64,000 nucleotides of DNA from Sphingomonas sp. KR3-1 (GTDB taxonomy: Bacteria > Pseudomonadota > Alphaproteobacteria > Sphingomonadales > Sphingomonadaceae), in NCBI RefSeq assembly GCF_040049295.1, contig NZ_JBDZDQ010000003.1, positions 620,001 through 684,000 of the forward strand, given 5' to 3'. This document shows, in pieces, positions 54,835-61,426 of the stretch. How positions within the stretch are numbered: the first letter of the stretch is position 1; every line of letters starts with the position of its first letter. A model generated the notes under the pieces. The model ran no database searches. It had not been told where the DNA came from and saw only the letters and a list, made by a program, of their open reading frames with translations. The position numbers and the translations under genes were made by a program.

Positions 54835-56334
54835 CTAGTCGGTCGGCGCCTGCTCCTTCATGTCCGACAGGATCGACGCCATCCCGATCCCCGTCCCCTT
54901 CTGCGAGGGCGGGAAGTCGTGCAGGCTCTGCACGAAGGTTGCGATCGGCCCGATCAGCTCGGGCATGATCCAGCTCTTCTCCTTCATCCACAGGAACTGG
55001 CCGCCCGTGTCCGGACTGCGCTCGAAGGGGTCGGCCTTGATGTCGATCACCAGGCCACCCGGCAGCTTGGTCGCCGCCGAAAGCCATTTGTCCTTGATCG
55101 CGACGTGAATCTTGAAGTCGTCGATCCGCATCGCCGTTGGCTCGGTCTCGGCGAAGAAAAAGAACTCGCGACGCTTCGACTTGCCATCGGGCTTGGTCAG
55201 CATGTCGAGCTGGTTGTAGCCGTCCAGGTGGACCTTGTAGGTGGTGGCGCCGATCTTCTTGCCGGCGATCAAAGCTTCCTTCACGTCCGGATCGCCCACC
55301 GCGGCCAGCAGCGTCGGCACCCAGTCCTCGCTGGTCATGAACTCGCCGGTCCAGGTGCCGGGCGCGATCCTGCCCGGCCAGCGTATCAGCATGGGCACGC
55401 GGAAGCCGCCGTCCCAAGTCGTGCCCTTCTCGCCGCGGAACGATGCCGTGCCGGCCATCGGCCAGTGCGCCAGGTTGATGCCGTTGTCCGAGGTGAGCAG
55501 CACGATGCTGTTCTCGGCCATCCCCTCCTCATCGAGTGCGTCGAGCAGCTTGCCGACCAGCGTGTCGAGCTGCAGCACCGCGTCGAAATAAGGGGTGTGG
55601 CCGCTCTTCCCCAGCCATTCGGGCGAGACATGGATCTGTTGGTGCATCCGCGACGGGCAGAACCACAGGAAGAACGGATTGCCCGCCGACTTCTGCTTGC
55701 GGACGAAATCAATCGAGGCATCGGTGAACACCTCGTCGATCGATCCCATCTTCTCGCTGGTCAGCGGCCCCTTGTCCTCAATCCGCTGCCTGCCGACCCG
55801 GCCCCAGCGCGGATCCTCGGTCGGATCGTCCGCCTCGCTCGCCCAGCTGTGGATCATGTTGCGCGGGCGGCCGCGATAATTCGGGTCGGCCGGGAAGTCC
55901 GGCTGCTCCGGCATCTCCATCATGTTGAGGTGATAGAGGAAGCCGTGAAATTCGTCGAAGCCGTGCACGGTCGGCAGGAACTCGTTACGGTCGCCGACAT
56001 GGCTCTTGCCGAACAGCGCGGTGGCGTACCCCCGGTCCTTGAGCAGCGCCGCCAGCGTCACGTCCTTGGCCCGCAGGCCGACCGGGGCGCCCGGCTGGCC
56101 GACCGAGGTCAGGCCGGTGCGGATCGGATATTGTCCGGTCAGGAACGCCGCACGGCCCGCCGTGCAGCTCGGCTGGGCATAATAGTCGGAGATCATCAGG
56201 CCTTCCTCGGCCAGCCGATCCATGTTCGGCGTATGCACCGCGCCGAGGCCGCGATGATAGGCGGAGAGGTCCATCGGTGCCATGTCGTCGATCATGATCG
56301 CGATGATGTTGGGGTGCGACGGTGAGGAAGGCAT
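54835..56334 (-). CDS. Sulfatase 3 (arylsulfatase-like)
   Basis: A 499-residue sulfatase closely resembling sulfatase 1. The Asp pair is in IIAIMIDDMAP, the formylglycine Cys is C57 in [18 protein letters not shown], and SDNGINLAHW is the later metal motif. No signal peptide: the start MPSSPSHPNIIAIM runs straight into the first core strand. AAAAGGAG precedes the ATG. It is convergent with the carrier gene, 7 nt from its end. Its likely origin is duplication with sulfatase 1. Confidence 0.88.
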   Translation of the reverse strand: MPSSPSHPNIIAIMIDDMAPMDLSAYHRGLGAVHTPNMDRLAEEGLMISDYYAQPSCTAGRAAFLTGQYPIRTGLTSVGQPGAPVGLRAKDVTLAALLKDRGYATALFGKSHVGDRNEFLPTVHGFDEFHGFLYHLNMMEMPEQPDFPADPNYRGRPRNMIHSWASEADDPTEDPRWGRVGRQRIEDKGPLTSEKMGSIDEVFTDASIDFVRKQKSAGNPFFLWFCPSRMHQQIHVSPEWLGKSGHTPYFDAVLQLDTLVGKLLDALDEEGMAENSIVLLTSDNGINLAHWPMAGTASFRGEKGTTWDGGFRVPMLIRWPGRIAPGTWTGEFMTSEDWVPTLLAAVGDPDVKEALIAGKKIGATTYKVHLDGYNQLDMLTKPDGKSKRREFFFFAETEPTAMRIDDFKIHVAIKDKWLSAATKLPGGLVIDIKADPFERSPDTGGQFLWMKEKSWIMPELIGPIATFVQSLHDFPPSQKGTGIGMASILSDMKEQAPTD

Positions 56335-56382
56335 AAGCGGCTCCTTTTGCTCCGCTACCAATTTCCCGCGAGTCAGCGGCCG

Positions 56383-56402
56383 GGAATATCGGGGAAAACC
56401 CG
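56383..56402 (-). promoter_or_regulatory. Shared sulfatase upstream site (sulfatase 3)
   Basis: On the minus strand, CGGGTTTTCCCCGATATTCC; 51 nt separate the end of ATAT from the start codon. The spacing CGGG-N5-CCCGATAT equals that before sulfatase 1. Confidence 0.45.
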
Positions 56403-56569
56403 TGGCGATAGGGGCGACAGCCCTGCTCACTCGCGATGACATGGATCGGCACCGCGCTTCGATTTACCCAGCCACCCGGCGCGTCTGGCTGACCGACCTT
56501 ATCGCCGCGTTTCAAATAGATCCGGGATCATGCCGACTTTGCTCGGCAATGGCGCAGGGCTGACGGCGT

Positions 56570-57970
56570 TCAGTTACCTTTATCGGAAGGGCTTGAGGAT
56601 CGCGCGGTAGCCGGCGCAGCGCGCGCGGTGCGCACCTCGCGCAGCGTGGCTTCGGATGGAAGCGGCGGCGGGCCGTGCTTCGGGACGGCAAGGCGCTGCG
56701 ACAGATATATGCCGCTATGGCCGGAACAGATATAAGCCGTGAAGCACGCGACCGCGATCGGCACCGCGTTGGCGGTGCCGAACAATTCCAGGCCCATGAT
56801 CGTGCAGGCAAGTGGCGTATTTGCCGCGCCTGCGAAGACGGCGACGAAGCCCAGTCCGGCGAGCAGGTCAACCGGAGCCCCGAGCACCCCGGCCAACGCA
56901 TTGCCGAGCGCGGCGCCGATGAAGAACAGAGGCGTCACTTCGCCGCCCTTGAACCCGCTCAACAGCGTGACGACGGTGAAGACCAGCTTGAGCAGCCAGC
57001 TCCACGGGTCGATCGGGCCATCGAAGAAGCCGGCGATCGTAGGATCTCCAGGGGTCGCGGACCAGACACCCAACCCGAGATAGGCGCGGGTCCCCAGAAG
57101 CCAGACCAGCGCGATCACCAAAAACCCGCCAAGCACGGGCCTCGCCGGGCCGTAGGGAATGCGGCGTTTCAGCCAGGCGCCCAGAACATGATTGGCCTCG
57201 GCAAAGCCGAGCCCGACCAGCCCGAAGACGACCCCGGCCAAGGCTGCCTTGGCGGCCAGCAATGGCGCGACGGCCAGCGATGCGCCCGCCTTCGGCGCGA
57301 AAGCGATGTGATAGGGCGTGTGGTGGATACCCCAAGCACGGCAGATCCAGTCGCCGACCACCGCCGCGACCAGGCACGGCACGAGCGCACGATACTCGAC
57401 GCGGCCGATCGCAAGCACCTCGAGCGCGAACACCGCGCCGGCCAGCGGCGTGCCGAATACTGCCGCGAAGCCTGCTGCGACGCCCGCCATCAGCAGGACG
57501 CGCACGCTCGGCTGATCGAGCCGGAACCCACTGGCGACCGCGCTGGCGAGGCTGCCGCCGAGCTGGACCGCCGTCCCTTCCCTGCCCGCCGATCCACCGC
57601 ACAGGTGCGTGACGACGGTCCCGAGGAAAATCAACGGCGCCATGCGCAGCGGCACGCCGCCGCCCGGTGCGTGGATCTGCTCGACGATCAGATTGTTGCC
57701 GCCCTCAACCGGCTTGCCGACAGCGTGGTAGAGCAGCCCGACCGCCCCCCCCGCAAGCGGCAGCAGGAAGAGCAGCCAGGGATGGTCGAACCGCGCGCGG
57801 GTCGCGCCGTCGAGGCTCCACAAAAAGGCTGCGCACAATGTGCCGACAGCGGCTGCCATCGGCACGAGCAGCAGCGTCCAGCGCAGGACGGACATCGCGT
57901 GGTCGTGCCGGCTGCGGACGAAGCTCAGGATGTTGAGCATGTCGAACAGGTTACGAAAGGTAGCGCGCAC
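56570..57970 (-). CDS. CLC-type antiporter, probably of the fluoride-specific branch
   Basis: A 466-residue CLC protein with [38 protein letters not shown] and [19 protein letters not shown]. The usual GSGIP anion loop is replaced by [10 protein letters not shown], a change seen in fluoride/proton antiporters. The GTG start has a strong AAGGAGGA 4 nt upstream. The fluoride-riboswitch-like leader at 57999-58061 supports fluoride export as its role. It acts in the inner membrane. Confidence 0.85.
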   Translation of the reverse strand: MRATFRNLFDMLNILSFVRSRHDHAMSVLRWTLLLVPMAAAVGTLCAAFLWSLDGATRARFDHPWLLFLLPLAGGAVGLLYHAVGKPVEGGNNLIVEQIHAPGGGVPLRMAPLIFLGTVVTHLCGGSAGREGTAVQLGGSLASAVASGFRLDQPSVRVLLMAGVAAGFAAVFGTPLAGAVFALEVLAIGRVEYRALVPCLVAAVVGDWICRAWGIHHTPYHIAFAPKAGASLAVAPLLAAKAALAGVVFGLVGLGFAEANHVLGAWLKRRIPYGPARPVLGGFLVIALVWLLGTRAYLGLGVWSATPGDPTIAGFFDGPIDPWSWLLKLVFTVVTLLSGFKGGEVTPLFFIGAALGNALAGVLGAPVDLLAGLGFVAVFAGAANTPLACTIMGLELFGTANAVPIAVACFTAYICSGHSGIYLSQRLAVPKHGPPPLPSEATLREVRTARAAPATARSSSPSDKGN

Positions 57971-57998
57971 GATTCCTCCTTGCTGCCTTGCGGCGCCT

Positions 57999-58061
57999 GG
58001 TAGGAATCATCGACCCTTGCGAGGGTGGTTCGGCTCGAAAGCCCGGCAGAAATCCATTGCC
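57999..58061 (-). ncRNA. Fluoride riboswitch (crcB motif)
   Basis: Read on the minus strand, the leader has GGCAATGGATTTCTGCC, then a GGGC...GAGCC element, then GAACCACCC-TCGCAA-GGGTCGATGATTCCTACC in two pieces. These parts line up in order with the crcB aptamer: GG-GATGG-ATTC-TCC, AACC-GC, and CTGATGATGCCTAC. The P1-type pairing GGCA/TGCC is kept with changed bases. It ends 29 nt before the GTG of the CLC gene and overlaps the space before its ribosome-binding site, as expected for translational control. Confidence 0.8.
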
Positions 58062-58799
58062 GTTGGCCGCCTAATGTCTTCCATCGCCCGCGCGGTCAAC
58101 AAAAACGATGCTAGGCAGTTCGGTTTCGCTTTCGATGATCAGGATATGCGCATGGGGCGGCCCCGCGGCGAACACCTGCCCGAACCGCCCGAGGTGCGAA
58201 GCTGAGAATGTGGCAAAGGATGTCCGCAGACCCTAGGATTCCGACAAGCGGGCAGCATCGAATGTCGATAATTATATAATTATCTTTATATATCAATATA
58301 TTATTTTATGATTCTAATATAAGATATTTAAGAATTCATACGAGGGTGCAAGCATTGGTGAATGCGCGCAGCGCGCACCCTCCCTACTCCCTACATCTCC
58401 ACGATGTGCTTCAGGCGCTCCGTCCGCACGCAGCCATAAATGCAGTGCTGAGAATTCGGCCCCCTCTCCGCACGCCAAGCGGCGCGTGAGACAGTGACAA
58501 GCGCAGCCTGCCCAAAATCCGGCCAAGAAAAACAAGTCGAGCGTACTGCAGCAAAGTTATTGTATTTATACCTAGCCTCTCCTCCAACAAATCACTGAAA
58601 TGCAACGATACTCCTCAAAATGGAGGTGATTTAGACGCGCCTTCGTCAAGCACGCGATCTCCGCGCATCTATAGGTCAATGTGACCTTTCGATGGTCTGC
58701 GGATTAATTCTTGGAAAGTTGTCCTGTGACGACCTTCACAAGAATGACTGCGATCATCGGCAGGTTTAAATATCGCTGAGGTTCGCTTGAACTCGTGCA
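58062..58799. other. Gene-free AT-rich region with palindromes
   Basis: About 740 bp without a credible gene. The stretch 58262-58340 is almost free of G and C and includes GATAATTATATAATTATC, a perfect 18-bp palindrome (58267-58284). Short frames here have no coding character. The composition is unlike the rest of the window, which suggests foreign or degenerated DNA. The right end holds the promoter zone of the following operon. Confidence 0.6.
58673..58687. promoter_or_regulatory. Candidate operator upstream of the DUF11 operon
   Basis: AGGTCA-ATG-TGACCT is a perfect 6-bp inverted repeat 112 nt before the first gene of the operon. The binding protein is unknown. Confidence 0.4.
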
Positions 58800-59771
58800 A
58801 TGGTTATTGGCTCGCCCTTTCCACGCCTCCAGGCTACGCAGTTCGGGCGCCATGCGCTCGGCATGGGCGCCGCATTCGTGATACTCGCGAGCGCCGGTAC
58901 CGCGAAGGCGCAGCGCGCGGGTAGCGAGGTGCGCAATGTCGCGACCGCGACGCTGCAGGCCGATGGCACCCCCAATCAAATCGCCTCGAATGCCGCCACC
59001 CTCCGGGTCGAAGAGCGCCTGGATGTGCGCCTTGCCGCCACCGGCAGCGGCGCGGAACTGGCCGGCACCGGAAGTGCAGCCCCCTTCCTGCTGACCAACG
59101 CCGGCAATGGCGACGAGCGCTTCGTGCTCGCCAGCACGCTCGACGGGATTACCGGCACGGTTCGGGGATTTGCCATCGATCGCAATGCCAATGGCCTGTT
59201 CGATGCCGGCGACACGCTGGTCGAAGGGCCGACGCCTTCGCTCGCTCCCGGCGCCACACTCGCGCTGCTGGCCCTGTTCGATCCCGGCCAGATGACCGGC
59301 AGCGGGGCGCTGAACGTCTTCGCGCGGGCGCTTACCGGCTCCGGCGCGCCCGGCACCGTCTATCCGGGCCGCGGCGACGCCGGCACCGATGCGATCGTCG
59401 GCAACACCACTGCCGAAGCGACCCTGCGCCTCTCGCTGGTTCCCGGCGCCGTACCGACCGCCAGCCTGGAGAAGAGCCAGACGGTGAGCGCCCCCGATGG
59501 CAGCACCATGGTCGTGCGCGGCGCGGTGATCACCTATGCGATCGTCGCACGCTTCGAGGGCAGCGGCACCGCACGCGCGGTCACGGTAACCGACCAGGTG
59601 CCCTCGGGCACGGTCTATGTCGCGGGAAGCCTGTCGCTCGACGACAGCCCGCTCACCGACGCCGCAGACACCGACCCCGGCAGCTTTTCCAGCGACGGCA
59701 TCAGCGTCGCGCTGGGCGATGTCGCCCGTGCCGCCACCCACACCATCCGCTTCAAGGTCAAGATCCTGTGA
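58800..59771 (+). CDS. Secreted DUF11-like protein 1
   Basis: A 323-residue protein. A signal-peptide-like stretch (HALGMGAAFVILASAGTAKAQ) ends near residue 38. Then come VRNVATATLQADG, a region on DRNANGLFDAGDTLVEG (calcium-site-like Asp/Asn pattern), and a C-terminal DUF11-type repeat (LEKSQTVSAPDGSTMVVRG, ITYAIVARFEGSG, VTVTDQVPSGTVYVAGS). It probably acts outside the inner membrane. First of four linked genes; its stop lies 11 nt before the next ATG. Confidence 0.75.
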   Translation: MVIGSPFPRLQATQFGRHALGMGAAFVILASAGTAKAQRAGSEVRNVATATLQADGTPNQIASNAATLRVEERLDVRLAATGSGAELAGTGSAAPFLLTNAGNGDERFVLASTLDGITGTVRGFAIDRNANGLFDAGDTLVEGPTPSLAPGATLALLALFDPGQMTGSGALNVFARALTGSGAPGTVYPGRGDAGTDAIVGNTTAEATLRLSLVPGAVPTASLEKSQTVSAPDGSTMVVRGAVITYAIVARFEGSGTARAVTVTDQVPSGTVYVAGSLSLDDSPLTDAADTDPGSFSSDGISVALGDVARAATHTIRFKVKIL

Positions 59772-59782
59772 GGAGTACGCTC

Positions 59783-60235
59783 ATGTCGCTTATCCTGTTG
59801 CTTACGCTTGCCAATGCCGCCCCGGCTCCGGCACCGATCGAGATCCGCACCAGCGTTCTCGCCGAAAGGCGGACGCCGGCCGCCGACGGCACGACGCATG
59901 TCCAGCTGGCGCCTGCCGCGCGCGTCACCCCGGGTGACCGCGTCGTCTACCGCATCGACTATCGCAACAACGGCACGCAGGCCGCGACCGGCCTGGTGAT
60001 CGCGAACCCAGTTCCTGCCGCCATGCAATATGCTGGTCCTGCCGAAGGTTCGCCCGCGCCTGAGGTTTCGGCCGACGGCAAGACCTTCGGTCCGCTCTCC
60101 GCGCTCAAGGTCCGCAGCGGCACGGCGTTTCGCCCCGCTGCCGCCGCCGATGTGCGCGTAGTCCGCTGGCGCCTTGCCCAGCCCGTTGCCGCCGGCGCCA
60201 AGGGCCAGGTGGCCTTCCGCGCAATTCTCAAGTAA
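59783..60235 (+). CDS. Secreted DUF11-like protein 2
   Basis: A 150-residue protein: signal peptide (MSLILLLTLANAAPAPAP), then one DUF11-like beta domain (VTPGDRVVYRIDYRNNGTQ, ATGLVIANPVPAAMQYAG). The ATG has AGGAG 7 nt upstream; a GTG five codons earlier overlapping the previous stop is the alternative. Part of the same operon. Confidence 0.75.
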   Translation: MSLILLLTLANAAPAPAPIEIRTSVLAERRTPAADGTTHVQLAPAARVTPGDRVVYRIDYRNNGTQAATGLVIANPVPAAMQYAGPAEGSPAPEVSADGKTFGPLSALKVRSGTAFRPAAAADVRVVRWRLAQPVAAGAKGQVAFRAILK

Positions 60236-60255
60236 TCTCAAAGGGGTAGTTCGTC

Positions 60256-61353
60256 ATGTACAAGCTTAAACTGAACAACGCGCTGCTCGGCAGCGCCGCT
60301 CTGGGCGCGATGAGCGTTGCCGGCGTCGCACAGGCCCAGCAGACGCCCGCCGGCACCAGCGTCAACAACCAGGCGACCGTCAGCTATGAGGTTGGCGGCA
60401 CGCCCCAGTCGGTCTCGTCGAACGTCGCCTCGTTCGTGGTCGATAAGAAGGTCAACCTGGCCGTCGCAGAAGTCGGCGGTGCAGTGACGCAGACCGCGAT
60501 CGGCGCCACCGACCAGGTGACCACCTTCACTGTCACGAACCTCACCAACTCGGTGCAGGATTTCCGCCTGGAAGCGGACCAGCAGCTGGTGTCGATCCCG
60601 CTGCTCGGCGTCGACAATTTCAACATGAACAACCTGCGCGCCTTCGTCGACAGCAACGGCAATGGCACCTATGATCCGGGTGTCGATACCGCGACCTATA
60701 TCGACGAGCTCGCGCCGGACGCGACCGTCACGGTCTTCCTCGTCGGCAACGTGCCCAACACGCCGGGCATCGAGACCGCGATCGTCTCGCTCAACGCCAT
60801 CGTCGCCACTGGCGGCGCGGGCGGTGCGCTCGGCGCCGATCTCGTCGCCAGCTCGACGCTGGTCGCGGATTCGCCGAGCACGGTCGAAATCGTGTTCGCC
60901 GATGACGGCGGCGTGGCCGACGCCGCGCGCAACGGCCAGGGCCGTGCGTTCGACGCCTATCACATCTCCACCGCCGTGGTGACGATGCTGAAGAGCGCGA
61001 CCGTGATCAGCGATCCGGTAAACTATCTGCTCAACCCGCATGCGATCCCCGGCGCGACCGTGGAATATTGCATGAAGGTGAGCAATGCCGGCCCCGGCAC
61101 CGCCAACAATGTCGTGTTGAGCGACGTCGTGCCGGCGAACAGCACCTTCGTGCCCGGCTCGATCACGGTCGGCACATCGGGGATCCTGGGCGCCTGCATC
61201 CTGCTCGGCACGGTCGAGGACGACAACAACACCGGCGCCGACGAGTCCGACCCCTATGGCGGCTCGTTCGACGGCACCACGGTGCGCGCGACGCTGCCGA
61301 GCATCGCGCCGTCGACGTCGATGTCGATCGCGTTCCGCGTGACGCTGAACTAA
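60256..61353 (+). CDS. Secreted DUF11-like protein 3
   Basis: A 365-residue protein: signal peptide (NNALLGSAALGAMSVAGVAQA), then NNQATVSYEVGGTPQSVSSNVASF as in protein 1, a DSNGNGTYDPGVDTATYID Asp/Asn-rich site, and a C-terminal DUF11 repeat (VEYCMKVSNAGPGTANNVV, LSDVVPANSTFVPGSI). It looks like the main structural member of this group. AAAGGGG precedes the ATG. Confidence 0.75.
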   Translation: MYKLKLNNALLGSAALGAMSVAGVAQAQQTPAGTSVNNQATVSYEVGGTPQSVSSNVASFVVDKKVNLAVAEVGGAVTQTAIGATDQVTTFTVTNLTNSVQDFRLEADQQLVSIPLLGVDNFNMNNLRAFVDSNGNGTYDPGVDTATYIDELAPDATVTVFLVGNVPNTPGIETAIVSLNAIVATGGAGGALGADLVASSTLVADSPSTVEIVFADDGGVADAARNGQGRAFDAYHISTAVVTMLKSATVISDPVNYLLNPHAIPGATVEYCMKVSNAGPGTANNVVLSDVVPANSTFVPGSITVGTSGILGACILLGTVEDDNNTGADESDPYGGSFDGTTVRATLPSIAPSTSMSIAFRVTLN

Positions 61354-61385
61354 GCGCCACTCGAGCCAGACAAGGACCTTACCAC

Positions 61386-61414
61386 CGGCGCGCGGGCACT
61401 CCCCGCGCGCCGGA
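61386..61414 (+). promoter_or_regulatory. Strong intercistronic hairpin
   Basis: CCGGCGCGCGGG and CCCGCGCGCCGG form a perfect 12-bp, all-GC stem with a 5-nt loop (61398-61402). It ends 12 nt before the start codon of the large gene, immediately ahead of GGGAG. It could lower expression of that gene relative to those upstream. Confidence 0.6.
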
Positions 61415-61426
61415 TGGGAGCCTGCA

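Noticed and set aside
35638..56334. Sulfated-polysaccharide utilisation locus
   Set aside because: There is no TonB-dependent receptor, SusD-like protein, glycoside hydrolase or polysaccharide lyase, and the sulfatases lack export signals.
58314..58605. Small minus-strand frames in the AT-rich gap
   Set aside because: Two frames overlap each other on the same strand; composition is irregular, with no ribosome-binding site or recognisable domain.
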